In this document: in pieces, positions 44,241 through 53,280 of the stretch
Layout: every line of letters starts with the position of its first letter
How positions within the stretch are numbered: the stretch's first letter is position 1
NCBI RefSeq assembly: GCF_900155555.1
Contig: NZ_FUHN01000008.1
Location: 566,117 to 630,116, forward strand
DNA from: Mobilibacterium timonense
GTDB taxonomy: Bacteria; Bacillota; Clostridia; Peptostreptococcales; Anaerovoracaceae
Length of the DNA stretch: 64,000 nucleotides
Direction of reading: 5' to 3'
Translations under genes and position numbers: made by a program
Notes under the pieces: generated by a model
Database searches by the model: none
Told to the model about the DNA's origin: nothing
Seen by the model: the letters and a program-made list of their open reading frames with translations, nothing else

Positions 44241-45458
44241 ATGCCCGATACACACCGGAACATAATCGACTACGTGAGAGAGACCAACGAGACTTTCAGC
44301 CAGTCTCCATTCAACCCGGTGGACAGCCTGGTGCTGTCCCAGCTGAGCTATGCACGTCTGGAGCGGGTGAAGGACGAGCTGGATCTCCCGAAGACGGGAG
44401 TCTTCGGCCGCAGCCCTGCGCCGAGGGTAAAAGACTTTTTCCGGGGAGAGTTTTTCCGCCGCGTCTTCGACGACGACATCTCCGACGAGAGCAACCTGGA
44501 GCTCTTCGCCTTCGCGGCCGCCAGCCCGCGGTTCAGGGACCTGCAGATACTCAATATCGAGGCGGAGATGGACCGGGACATCGAGGCCCAGTTCGGGGCC
44601 ATGACCTTCGTCCTGGACGACACCACGGACTACATTGCCTTCCGGGGCACAGATGGGAACCTTCTGGGCTGGAAGGAGGACTTCAACATGTCCTTCATGG
44701 AGGAAGTCCCGTCGCAGGGGATGGCTGTGGACTACATAAACAGGTTTTTCGGGGAAAAGGACCGGCGAGGCCGGCGGAGGCGCGTCATCATCGGCGGCCA
44801 TTCCAAGGGCGGGAACATGGCCATCTACGGCGGCCTGAAGTGCGACGGCGGCATACACAGCCGGATAATACAGATCTTCAGCCACGACGGGCCGGGCTTC
44901 CGCAGTGACGTGCTCGAGAAGCTCCAGGAGATACAGGACAGGGATAACATCTATGTCCGCAAGTTGGTGCCCAAGGCCAGCATCATCGGCATGCTCATGA
45001 GCGACACCGGGGACTATGAGGTGGTGGACTGCCAGGGCGTGGGGATCATGCAGCACTACGCTTTTGCCTGGGCCGTTGATGGCATGGACTTCGTCTACTG
45101 CGACGGCCTGTCTCAGGCCGGCGAATTCAACGACAGGACCATCAGGGACTGGCTCACCTCCGCCACGTACGAAGAGAGGGAGAACTTCACCGAGACATTG
45201 TACGGTCTGCTGGTGAACAACGGGATCAACACCCTGACGGATCTCAAGAACTTCACCCCCGGCAAGATCGTCACCATCGTGGCATCCCTCGGGTCGGTGG
45301 ACGAGGAGAGCAGGAAAAACTTTTTCCGCATCTTCAGGTCGCTCGCCTCGGCGTCTCTCAGGCAGCTGGCTCCGGGGGACAGGCGACGGGCACGCGACGG
45401 CCGTGAGCTGGACGACCGTGACAGCCAGGACGGACAGGAAAGCGACCAGGGCGAATAG
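44241..45458 (+). CDS. DUF2974 (Mbeg1-like) alpha/beta-hydrolase
   Basis: 405 residues. The nucleophile elbow GGHSKGGNMAIYG and the preceding DYIAFRGTDGNLLGWKEDFNMSF match DUF2974, a lipase-like family common in Firmicutes. No signal peptide is present, so it is probably cytoplasmic. The last ~40 residues are Arg/Asp/Glu-rich and low complexity. GAGGAGTGAC gives the ribosome site inside the end of the ClC gene. Substrate unknown; it is translationally tied to the anion transporter gene. Confidence 0.8.
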   Translation: MPDTHRNIIDYVRETNETFSQSPFNPVDSLVLSQLSYARLERVKDELDLPKTGVFGRSPAPRVKDFFRGEFFRRVFDDDISDESNLELFAFAAASPRFRDLQILNIEAEMDRDIEAQFGAMTFVLDDTTDYIAFRGTDGNLLGWKEDFNMSFMEEVPSQGMAVDYINRFFGEKDRRGRRRRVIIGGHSKGGNMAIYGGLKCDGGIHSRIIQIFSHDGPGFRSDVLEKLQEIQDRDNIYVRKLVPKASIIGMLMSDTGDYEVVDCQGVGIMQHYAFAWAVDGMDFVYCDGLSQAGEFNDRTIRDWLTSATYEERENFTETLYGLLVNNGINTLTDLKNFTPGKIVTIVASLGSVDEESRKNFFRIFRSLASASLRQLAPGDRRRARDGRELDDRDSQDGQESDQGE

Positions 45459-45626
45459 TGCTAAGTATTTCATGCACTGTTTTTCTAAAAGTGCTTAATT
45501 GCAATGGTTACAAAACAAGAGTAACATATCCGTGGAGGCCGGCAGGGGCAAGTTGGAACAGCTCTGCCGGGTCGGTCTCTTTTATTGCGCCGGATGGCCT
45601 GTGAGGCCGTCCCCGCGGAATACCAC

Positions 45627-45655
45627 TTCAATAAACATTTGTTTTTTCAATAAAC
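45627..45655. repeat. TTCAATAAAC direct repeat upstream of the DMT gene
   Basis: Exact copies at 45627-45636 and 45646-45655, 19 bases apart, in the AT-rich region before the transporter gene. They could be a tandem regulator site. A promoter-like TTGCAA-17-TAACAT lies upstream near 45498-45526. Confidence 0.4.
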
Positions 45656-45722
45656 GTCTCATCATAACACTACATTACAAAAACATATCTTCGATTCACC
45701 GCAGAAAGGAAGGCAGGGGCGG

Positions 45723-46832
45723 GTGCCCCGGATCTCTATGAAAAGAGTAGTAACTTGTGTTTTACTTACCGCACTTCTTTTCGGCACCATGGAAACGGCG
45801 CTGAAAATCGGAGGGAGTTCATTTGACTCCGTCCAGCTCACATTCCTCAGATTCATGATAGGCGGACTGATCCTTCTCCCTATGGGGATCAAGGAGGCCC
45901 ACGAAAGCGGATACAGCCTCACGGCGGGCGATATCAGATGGCTTACACTGGTCGGAGCCGTGGGGATCCCGATCAGCATGCTGTGCTTCCAGCTGGGAGT
46001 GGAGAGGTGCAACGCCGCGACAGCCGCTGCACTGATCTGCATGAACCCGCTGTTCACCATGGTGATAGCCCACATTTTCACAGAGGAAAAGATGACATCC
46101 AGAAAGGCGCTGGCCTTTGCCGTCGGCATCGTGGCAGGCGTGTTCCTCATCAGGCCATGGGACGTTGAGCCGGGAAACACCATCCCGGGGATCATCCTCA
46201 TGCTTGTGGCGGCCGTTACGTTTGCGGCGTACACTGTAATGGGAAAGAGGTCCATCGCAAGAGTCGGGACCTTCATGCAGACGAGCGTGAGCTTCATACT
46301 GGGGTCTCTGATCCTGCTGGTAGTCCTGGTGCTCACCGGACGCCCGATACTCGCCGGTGTCACCGCAAACCCGCTGGTGGTGCTGTACAGCGGCATCTTC
46401 GTAACAGGGCTCGGATACCTGTTCTACTTCATAGCCATTAAATACTCTGACGCAACCACAGGTTCCCTGGCCTTCTTTATCAAGCCGGCCATCGCACCGA
46501 TATTCGCCATCACCATCCTCGGTGAGTCCATCGAGTGGAACACCGTCGTAGGCATCCTGTTCCTCCTCACGGCTTCTGTGATCACCCTCACAGGCGAGAA
46601 GAACAAGGTCGCCGAGGGCGCAGGTGCTCAGGAGATGGAGACTGCAAGAGAGGTCGCCCAGGAGGCGGAGAGAGGCATGGAAAAAGAGGCGGCCAGAGAC
46701 TACGCCGCCATCGAGACCGCACAGGAGAGCGAGCTTGCCAACATCGAGGCGACTGAGGAGAAGATCCGCCAGAAGCGCCAGGAACATAAAGAGCACAAAG
46801 AAAACAAAGGACAAAAGACACTTCAGGCATAA
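45723..46832 (+). CDS. EamA/DMT family transporter with charged C-terminal tail
   Basis: 369 residues if begun at the GTG at 45723 (AGGAAGGCAGGGG upstream); an ATG at 45738 is an alternative. There are ten hydrophobic segments in two EamA repeats, e.g. FLRFMIGGLILLPMG and LVAAVTFAAYTVMGKRS. The last ~75 residues are a Glu/Lys/Ala/Gln-rich helix (EMETAREVAQEAERGMEKEAA) ending in KEHKENKGQ, not part of the usual family; a coiled coil is likely. It probably exports or imports a small metabolite; substrate unknown. Confidence 0.82.
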   Translation: MPRISMKRVVTCVLLTALLFGTMETALKIGGSSFDSVQLTFLRFMIGGLILLPMGIKEAHESGYSLTAGDIRWLTLVGAVGIPISMLCFQLGVERCNAATAAALICMNPLFTMVIAHIFTEEKMTSRKALAFAVGIVAGVFLIRPWDVEPGNTIPGIILMLVAAVTFAAYTVMGKRSIARVGTFMQTSVSFILGSLILLVVLVLTGRPILAGVTANPLVVLYSGIFVTGLGYLFYFIAIKYSDATTGSLAFFIKPAIAPIFAITILGESIEWNTVVGILFLLTASVITLTGEKNKVAEGAGAQEMETAREVAQEAERGMEKEAARDYAAIETAQESELANIEATEEKIRQKRQEHKEHKENKGQKTLQA

Positions 46833-46923
46833 GATGTGTCACAGAATCGTTTGAAAGCTCACCGCATATGATATATAAAGAGTCCAGTGCTTAAGAAGAT
46901 ATATCGACTAGGAGGATATGGAC

Positions 46924-47319
46924 ATGGATCACGCAGTGAGATATTATTCAAGGTCCGGTAACACTAAGATCGCGGCAGAGGCAATGGCAAGCGCCCTGGG
47001 CGTGGAGGCGGTTTCTGTTGATCAGCAGGGAGCGGAGATCTCCCGGCCTGTAGACGTGCTCTTTATCGGAGGAGCCCTCTATGCCTACGGTATCGATAAA
47101 CACCTCAAGACTTACATCGCTTCACTGAAGAAGGAAAACGTAAAAAAAGCCGTGGTGTTTTCCACATCATGGTTCTCAAAGCACGCAATAGACCTGATCA
47201 AGGAGGAGTTGCAGGGACAGGGGATCCAGGTGGCTGAGCGTTCTTTCTACCTGCGGGGAAAGCCTTCCGAAAAAGATCAGAGGGAAGCGATGAGGTTTGC
47301 AAAAGAGAACGCCGATTGA
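46924..47319 (+). CDS. Flavodoxin family protein
   Basis: 131 residues from the ATG at 46924, eight bases after AGGAGG; the ATG at 46918 is too near that site. The FMN phosphate loop is YYSRSGNTKIAAEAMA near residue 8, and FIGGALYAYGIDK occupies the second flavin loop. It is short for a flavodoxin and lacks some acidic surface, so it may be a flavodoxin-like reductase partner. It is monocistronic. Confidence 0.78.
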   Translation: MDHAVRYYSRSGNTKIAAEAMASALGVEAVSVDQQGAEISRPVDVLFIGGALYAYGIDKHLKTYIASLKKENVKKAVVFSTSWFSKHAIDLIKEELQGQGIQVAERSFYLRGKPSEKDQREAMRFAKENAD

Positions 47320-47471
47320 TACAGGAAGGGGCGGATGATATTGCAACAGTCTCAAACATAACTTTTTTCTCGAACACTTCGCCTTTGTGGTGTAATATGT
47401 AATGGCCTGAGCTTTTCCCCGGAGAAGCCCGGGCCATTATTGACAATAAGAACAGGAGATGTTTTTTCCAC

Positions 47472-47972
47472 ATGCTGATGCTTGTATTATCCGACACTCA
47501 CGGTAAGCTGGACCGGGGGGAGAAGACGATCCGGAAATATCCTGACGCTCAGTACATAATCCACCTTGGGAACGATTTTCAGGACGCCTTTGACCTTGAA
47601 AGAAGCACGGGCCGTCCTGTCATTCCTGTGGCCGGCAACGGTGACGGATGGGGGCAGGCGCAGGGAGTGCCATGGGACAGGGTCCTGACCACTTCTGCCG
47701 GAAAGATCTTCCTCACCCACGGCCACAGATACGGTGTGAAGTCGGGCTATGAGGCGCTGGCGGGCAAAGCGGCGGAGCGGGGATGTGTGGCAGCCTTCTT
47801 CGGCCACACCCACCAGGCGGTCCTCACACAGTGCGGAGGGATAACGATCTTCAACCCAGGAAGCATAGCGTATCCGAGGGACGGTTCGAATGGTTCCTAC
47901 GGGATCGTGGAGATCCAGGGAGATACAATGACCTGCCACACCGAGGAGCTGGGATTCGAGTCCAGACCTTAG
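47472..47972 (+). CDS. YfcE/MJ0936-type metallophosphoesterase
   Basis: 166 residues. The metal-binding motifs are in order: SDTHG, HLGND, AGNGD (normally GNCD), THGHRYG and GHTH. Such phosphodiesterases act on cyclic nucleotides or similar small diesters. In many Clostridia the gene follows rdgB/rph, which is not the case here. The ribosome site (AGGAG) is about 13 bases from the first ATG, which is loose. NPGSIAYPRDG near the C-terminus is typical of the family. Confidence 0.88.
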   Translation: MLMLVLSDTHGKLDRGEKTIRKYPDAQYIIHLGNDFQDAFDLERSTGRPVIPVAGNGDGWGQAQGVPWDRVLTTSAGKIFLTHGHRYGVKSGYEALAGKAAERGCVAAFFGHTHQAVLTQCGGITIFNPGSIAYPRDGSNGSYGIVEIQGDTMTCHTEELGFESRP

Positions 47973-48103
47973 GAGCCGCACCCTTGCAGCGCCGACGCGG
48001 CACCGGGCCGGAGACAGGTGCGACCGCAGTCTTCGCCTGGCGGAAAAACCTTTTTCCTGAAAAAAATCAACGAAATGATCAACTGTTTTCCCTGGAGGAC
48101 CGA

Positions 48104-49126
48104 ATGAGAAAAGTCTGTATCATATACACCGGCGGCACTATAGGAATGGTGCCGACTGAAAAGGGCTACGCTCCGGAGAAGGGCGCCCTGAACAAGGAGC
48201 TGTCAAACCTGAAGGACCTGTCCGCCGCGGACATGCCGGAGTGGGACCTGGTGGAGCTGGACCCCCTTCTGGATTCCTCTAACATCACCTACCGTGACTG
48301 GAACAAAATAGGCCGGGAGATCGCCGGCCGTTACGAGGACTACGACGGGTTCGTGGTTTTGCACGGCACGGACACCATGGCCTACACGGCGTCGGCGCTG
48401 TCCTTCATGCTGGAGAATCTGGGAAAACCGGTGATACTCACGGGATCCCAGATCCCGCTGTGCCAGCTCCGGAGCGACGGCAAGGATAACCTCATCACCT
48501 CCATGCTCATCGCTGCGGACTCGGTGGTGCCGGAGGTCTGTCTCTACTTCGGAAACAAGCTCCTGAGGGGGAACAGGTCCTACAAGTCCTCCGCGGACAG
48601 GCTGATAGCCTTCTCTTCGCCGAACTACCCGTCTCTGGCATCTGCGGGGATCGAGATCAGTTACAACTGCAACCTGATCCTGGAGAAGCCCGACCCGGAG
48701 ATCAGACCTTTTAAGCTCACGGAGATGCGCCGGACTTCCATCGGCGTGATCAAGCTCCACCCGGGGATACACTTCGACGTTTTCGCGCCCATCGTCACGA
48801 AAAACCTGGAGGGTCTGGTGATAGAGGCCTTCGGCACCGGGAACATGCCGAACTACGATGAGGAGCTGCCGTATGTAATACGCCAGGCCATCGAGAACGG
48901 AACGGTGGTGGTAGTGGGCACCCAGTGCGCTCAGGGAAAAGTCCGCCTGGGGACGTATGACGTCAGCTCCCAGCTGGTGGAGGCGGGGGTGGTCAGCGCA
49001 GGAAACATGACCACTGAGGCCATAGTGACGAAGCTGGCTTATCTGCTCAGCCTGGGCCTCAGCCGCCAGGAGATCCACGAGCTCATGGAAGGGGACCTGA
49101 GAGGCGAGATGGACGACCGGATGTAG
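48104..49126 (+). CDS. ansA: Type I (cytoplasmic) L-asparaginase
   Basis: 340 residues from the ATG at 48104 (CTGGAGGACCGA upstream); the longer open frame before it is unsupported. It has the first catalytic Thr in YTGGTIGM and the second in HGTDTMAYTASALSFM, plus the Lys and Asp region LRSDGKDNL. It hydrolyses asparagine to aspartate and ammonia. No signal peptide, so the low-affinity cytoplasmic enzyme. It begins about 130 bases after the phosphoesterase stop. Confidence 0.93.
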   Translation: MRKVCIIYTGGTIGMVPTEKGYAPEKGALNKELSNLKDLSAADMPEWDLVELDPLLDSSNITYRDWNKIGREIAGRYEDYDGFVVLHGTDTMAYTASALSFMLENLGKPVILTGSQIPLCQLRSDGKDNLITSMLIAADSVVPEVCLYFGNKLLRGNRSYKSSADRLIAFSSPNYPSLASAGIEISYNCNLILEKPDPEIRPFKLTEMRRTSIGVIKLHPGIHFDVFAPIVTKNLEGLVIEAFGTGNMPNYDEELPYVIRQAIENGTVVVVGTQCAQGKVRLGTYDVSSQLVEAGVVSAGNMTTEAIVTKLAYLLSLGLSRQEIHELMEGDLRGEMDDRM

Positions 49127-49196
49127 AAGATCCGGGGCAGTATAGTTTGCAGACGTAATGGCATTGTTCGCGTATTACTTATACGGGGGGAAAATT

Positions 49197-49925
49197 ATGA
49201 TCAGAAAAGTAAAGGTTTTCAGCAGGGAATGGAACGAGATGGTTGACCCATATTCGAAGATATTCCTCTCAGTGGATGCGGATAAGAGGCTTGTGGACTA
49301 CATATCAGCGAAGGATCTGGACGTGGTCCTCATGTATTCCGAGGGGATCGTGGAGGAGGCCGTGGCCAGCCACCCGGACATCTTCCTCTGCCGCCTGGGA
49401 TACAACGACATCAACGGGAATGCCATCCTGTACAAGGCGGACTGCCACGACTTCGATACCCGGAAAGGTCCATGTGGATATCCCGAGGATGTGGCATTCA
49501 ATGCCGTCTGCACCAGCAGGTATTTCATTCACAATCTGAACTACACAGACCCCGGGCTCCTGGAGAGGGCCAGAGGGGTCTGGACCGTGGACCTCATCGG
49601 CTGCAGGCAGGGATACACGAAGTGCAATACCGTCGTGGTGGACAGAGAATCCCTGATCACCGGTGATGAGGGGATCGCGAAGGCATGCCAGAAGGTGGAG
49701 GATCTGGAGGTGCTCCTGGTCAAACCGGGACATGTGGAGCTGCCGGGTCACGATACTGGATTTATCGGCGGAGCCAGCGGCAGGATCGGGAATGAGATCA
49801 TCTTCAACGGCGACCTCAGCAGACATCCCGACTTTGAGAAGATAAGAAAATTCATCGAGGACCGGGGATTGACATGCAAGTGGTTCCCGGAGTACCCTCT
49901 CACAGATATCGGTACTATAATGTAA
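49197..49925 (+). CDS. DUF6873 family GME-fold protein
   Basis: 242 residues from the ATG at 49197, preceded by ACGGGGGGAAAATT; the earlier ATG at 49158 has no ribosome site. The sequence TKCNTVVVDRESLITGDEGIAKA and the C-terminal GHVELPGHDTGFIGGASGRIG recall the DUF6873 group, related to guanidine-modifying enzymes (arginine deiminase/DDAH fold). The catalytic Cys at the extreme C-terminus of true DDAHs is not evident, so the activity is open. Confidence 0.65.
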   Translation: MIRKVKVFSREWNEMVDPYSKIFLSVDADKRLVDYISAKDLDVVLMYSEGIVEEAVASHPDIFLCRLGYNDINGNAILYKADCHDFDTRKGPCGYPEDVAFNAVCTSRYFIHNLNYTDPGLLERARGVWTVDLIGCRQGYTKCNTVVVDRESLITGDEGIAKACQKVEDLEVLLVKPGHVELPGHDTGFIGGASGRIGNEIIFNGDLSRHPDFEKIRKFIEDRGLTCKWFPEYPLTDIGTIM

Positions 49926-50089
49926 ATTCATAACGTAACTTACGGGGCCGTCATGGCTGTCCGCGGATCTGCGGGCCGTCTCAGCGGCCCCGATGACCGA
50001 AAGGCGGAAAAACCGGACTTCCCGGACAGATACGGTTGGTCCGGTTCCGTGACCGGCCTTTTGCATGCGGCGGAGACGCAGCGGAGATA

Positions 50090-51214
50090 ATGAAGAAAAA
50101 CGGAAAAAAACACGCTATCATACCAATTTTCATACCGCACCTGGGGTGCCCCTACGACTGCGTCTTCTGCAATCAGCGGGAGATAACCGCCAGGACCGCC
50201 GCACCGGATACCCGCCAGGTGGACGCCACAATAAAACAGTGGCTCACGACGCTCCGGGACGCTGAAGTGGAGATCGCCTTTTACGGGGGAAGCTTTACCG
50301 GCATTCCCATGGAAATGCAGTCTGCCTACCTTGACGTGGCGAAAAAATACAAGGACAGCGGGGTCGTCACTAAGCTCCACCTGTCCACCAGGCCCGACTT
50401 CATCGACGAGGAGATCCTGGAAAATCTCAGGGCTCACGGCGTGGACGTGATCGAGCTCGGCGCCCAGTCCTTCGACGACCGGGTGCTGGCCCTCTCGAAC
50501 CGTGGCCATACGGCCGACGACACCCGCAGGGCTTCGAGGCTCATCAGGTCATACGGATTCGAGCTGGGCATACAGCTCATGATCGGCCTCCCCGGGGACT
50601 CCAGGGAGAGCTGCGTCATGTCCGCACGCGAGGCCGTGAAGCTGGAGCCGGAGCTGGCCAGGCTGTATCCGACCATCGTGCTGGACGATACGCGCCTTTA
50701 CCAGATGTACCGTGAAGGACTGTACACGCCGCTCACCAGAGAGGAAGCCGTGGCCACCACCGCTGACATGTACAGGATCCTGGACGATGCCGGTATACGG
50801 ATCATGCGCGTGGGACTCAAGAGCACCGACATCATCGGTGACGGAGGCGCCATAAACGGCGGAACATATCATCCGGCTTTTCGCCAGCTGGTGGAGGGGC
50901 GGATCGCCCGGGAAAAGATCGAGCCTTTGCTGGAAAAGGCTTCGTCGCAGGCGGAAGCTCAGGCGGCTGACGCCGGGGACGTAAGCGCCGGAGAGGAACG
51001 TGGCGCGAACATCAGGAGAGACCGGACGCTGAAGGTAGACGTGTTCTCCAGCCCGGCATGGTTTTCCAACATGATAGGCAACTCCGGGGAGAACAGAAAA
51101 AGATTCGCCGAGGAATTTCTCCGGCTGAACATCAGGTACCGGAGCGACCCGGACATCAGAGATGGTGAGTTCCGTGTGGTGGTGAAGGAGGATCCGGCAG
51201 AAGATCCGGCGTGA
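50090..51214 (+). CDS. Radical SAM protein (Elp3-like)
   Basis: 374 residues from the ATG at 50090 (CGGAG upstream). The radical SAM cluster is Cys20-x3-Cys24-x2-Cys27 in HLGCPYDCVFCNQ. FYGGSFTGIP and ELGAQSFDDRVL are the SAM-binding and barrel motifs shared with Elp3-type enzymes and coproporphyrinogen dehydrogenase relatives. A Glu/Ala-rich insertion lies near 287-312. The GNAT domain of true Elp3 is absent. It resembles the radical SAM protein often found near rnc/smc in Clostridia. Substrate unknown. It lies 22 bases before the next operon's first gene. Confidence 0.82.
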   Translation: MKKNGKKHAIIPIFIPHLGCPYDCVFCNQREITARTAAPDTRQVDATIKQWLTTLRDAEVEIAFYGGSFTGIPMEMQSAYLDVAKKYKDSGVVTKLHLSTRPDFIDEEILENLRAHGVDVIELGAQSFDDRVLALSNRGHTADDTRRASRLIRSYGFELGIQLMIGLPGDSRESCVMSAREAVKLEPELARLYPTIVLDDTRLYQMYREGLYTPLTREEAVATTADMYRILDDAGIRIMRVGLKSTDIIGDGGAINGGTYHPAFRQLVEGRIAREKIEPLLEKASSQAEAQAADAGDVSAGEERGANIRRDRTLKVDVFSSPAWFSNMIGNSGENRKRFAEEFLRLNIRYRSDPDIRDGEFRVVVKEDPAEDPA

Positions 51215-51236
51215 GGAGACACTGAAGGAGATTTCT

Positions 51237-52199
51237 ATGAACATGATAAAAATGCCTGGAAGGGAAAATACGACCGACGAGATGGTGGTGGGGCTCCCGA
51301 GAGCGCTTCTGTATTTCAGATACAGAGTGCTCTGGGAGACTTTTTTCAGGGAGCTCGGGGTGAAGACCACCGTCAGCCCGGAGACCAATCTGGAGATAAT
51401 GAGGAAGGGGGCGGAGCGCTCCGCCTCTGAGATGTGCATGGCCATGAAGATATACATGGGCCACGTGGACGCCCTCCGGGGAAAGTGCACCCACGTGCTG
51501 GTGCCGAGGATCCTGGATTTCGGAATCAGGCGGGTCATGTGCACCAACTTCGAGGCCCTGCCCGACCTGGTGTCCAACATCTTCCGTGACAGCAGCTTCA
51601 AAGTCCTGTCCTATGATGTGGACTCGGGAAAAAGAAAGGATGAGAAGCGGGCCATGATCGAGATGGCCACGGGGCTGGGCTTTTCCGGGAAAAACAGCGC
51701 CCACGCCTACAAGGTCGCCTCGAGGGCCCAGGAGGAAGCCAATGCCGCGGCCGCCAGGAGGACAGAGGCCCTGTACCACAAGGATGGCCTCAAGCTGATC
51801 CTGGCGGGGCACAGCTACGTCCTGGACGACGAGTACATCGGGAAGCCGGTGTTCCAGAAGCTGGAGAAGATGGGCGTGACCGTGATAAGGGCGGATCAGG
51901 TGGACAGGAAGCAGGCCCTGAGGGAATCGGAAAAGGCATCTCCTACGCTCAAGTGGGAGCTCTCCCGGGAGATCGTGGGCTCGCTGGTGATGCACTACCC
52001 TCAGGTGGACGGCATCATCCTTCTCGCCGTGTATCCGTGCGCCCTGGATTCCATGGTGAACGACATGCTCATCCACAAAAACAGCATAACAAAGGTCCCA
52101 GTGCTCCAGATGACCCTGGACGACCAGACAGGATCCGCCGGATTGGATACCAGGCTGGAGAGCTTCGTGGACATTCTTGAAATGAGGAAGGGGGAATAG
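51237..52199 (+). CDS. DUF2229-type acyl-CoA dehydratase activase-associated protein
   Basis: 320 residues. It begins VVGLPRALLYFRYRVLWETFFRELG, typical of DUF2229, followed by SASEMCMAMKIYMGHV (Cys), LVPRILDFGIRRVMCTNFEALP (Cys) and a C-terminal ILLAVYPCALDSMVNDM (Cys). The Cys residues probably hold an iron-sulfur cluster. In many Clostridia this region is part of one ~1400-residue protein that also includes the activase; here it is a separate gene, first in a three-gene operon. AAGGAGATTTCT precedes the ATG. No substrate is known. Confidence 0.8.
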   Translation: MNMIKMPGRENTTDEMVVGLPRALLYFRYRVLWETFFRELGVKTTVSPETNLEIMRKGAERSASEMCMAMKIYMGHVDALRGKCTHVLVPRILDFGIRRVMCTNFEALPDLVSNIFRDSSFKVLSYDVDSGKRKDEKRAMIEMATGLGFSGKNSAHAYKVASRAQEEANAAAARRTEALYHKDGLKLILAGHSYVLDDEYIGKPVFQKLEKMGVTVIRADQVDRKQALRESEKASPTLKWELSREIVGSLVMHYPQVDGIILLAVYPCALDSMVNDMLIHKNSITKVPVLQMTLDDQTGSAGLDTRLESFVDILEMRKGE

Positions 52200-52200
52200 C

Positions 52201-53280
52201 ATGGGGGAAAAGAAAAACAGAAAGATCGCCTTTCCCATGGTGGCCAGGTACAACGAGGTGGTGCGCTACTTCGTTGAGCAGGGGCTGAAGCAGACCTACA
52301 TCATGCAGCCTCCTATGACCAGGCACACGCTGAACCTTGGAGTGAAATACGCTCCAGACATGGTCTGTACGCCTTTTAAGACGATCCTCGGAAGCATGAT
52401 CGAGGCCCTGGAGGCGGGGGCGGACACACTGATCATGGTGTTTGGCTACTGCCGCCTCGGGTATTACGGAGAGCTGGCAGAGACCATACTGAGAGACCTG
52501 GGATACGAATTCGACTATCTGAATCTGGCAGAATACACCACGGGGAAGAGCAAGGACTACCTGAAGGCCCTGCGGAAGCTGAACCCCGACGCCAAGGCCG
52601 TGCCGCTCGGAAAAGCCGGCATCGACGGCCTGAAAATGCTGGAGCGCATCGATACGATAGAGAGCCTTTACTACCAGAACTGCGGGTTCGAGATAACGAA
52701 AGGACAGTACAGGAAGGCTTTTGACCGTTTCATGGACGACATGAGCAAGGCGCAGAAGGGCTCGGACATAGACGAGGGATATGACCGCTGCCGCGAGACC
52801 TTCGACTCCATACCTGTGGACAAGGGACCGTTCCCTCTCAAAGTCGGGGTCCTGGGTGAGTATTTCACCGTCATGGACGAATTTTCCAATATAGACCTGG
52901 AGCAGACCCTCGCCGACCTGGGGGTGGAGGTCCACCGCTGGATGAACGTCTCCAACCGCAATCTTCACTATCCGGGCGAGAAAAACCTGAACGCCAGGAT
53001 AAGAGAATACTGCACTTACGAGATGGGGCCGACATCCACGGCCAACATCTGGTACGCCAAGGACTGCGCGGAAAGGGGCTATGACGGCCTGATCCACGTG
53101 AAGAGCGCCGGCTGTACTCCCGAGATCGACATAATCCCGGTGCTCCAGCGGATAGGAGAGGACTACAAGATCCCGATCCTGTACCTGACCTACGATTCCC
53201 AGGACGGGAGCGCGGGATTCCAGACGAGGATAGAGGCTTTTTACGACATGATAGAGATGAGAAAGAAGGTCATACACTGA
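52201..53280 (+). CDS. 2-hydroxyacyl-CoA dehydratase D-component-like protein
   Basis: 359 residues. Characteristic segments are KYAPDMVCTPFKTILGSMIEALEAGADTLI (Cys), VFGYCRLGYYGEL (Cys), and HVKSAGCTPEIDIIPVLQRIGEDYKIP (Cys), as in the C-terminal part of the large activase proteins. It starts one base after the previous stop and overlaps the next gene by one base (TGATG), so the three proteins are made together and probably form one complex. Confidence 0.82.
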   Translation: MGEKKNRKIAFPMVARYNEVVRYFVEQGLKQTYIMQPPMTRHTLNLGVKYAPDMVCTPFKTILGSMIEALEAGADTLIMVFGYCRLGYYGELAETILRDLGYEFDYLNLAEYTTGKSKDYLKALRKLNPDAKAVPLGKAGIDGLKMLERIDTIESLYYQNCGFEITKGQYRKAFDRFMDDMSKAQKGSDIDEGYDRCRETFDSIPVDKGPFPLKVGVLGEYFTVMDEFSNIDLEQTLADLGVEVHRWMNVSNRNLHYPGEKNLNARIREYCTYEMGPTSTANIWYAKDCAERGYDGLIHVKSAGCTPEIDIIPVLQRIGEDYKIPILYLTYDSQDGSAGFQTRIEAFYDMIEMRKKVIH

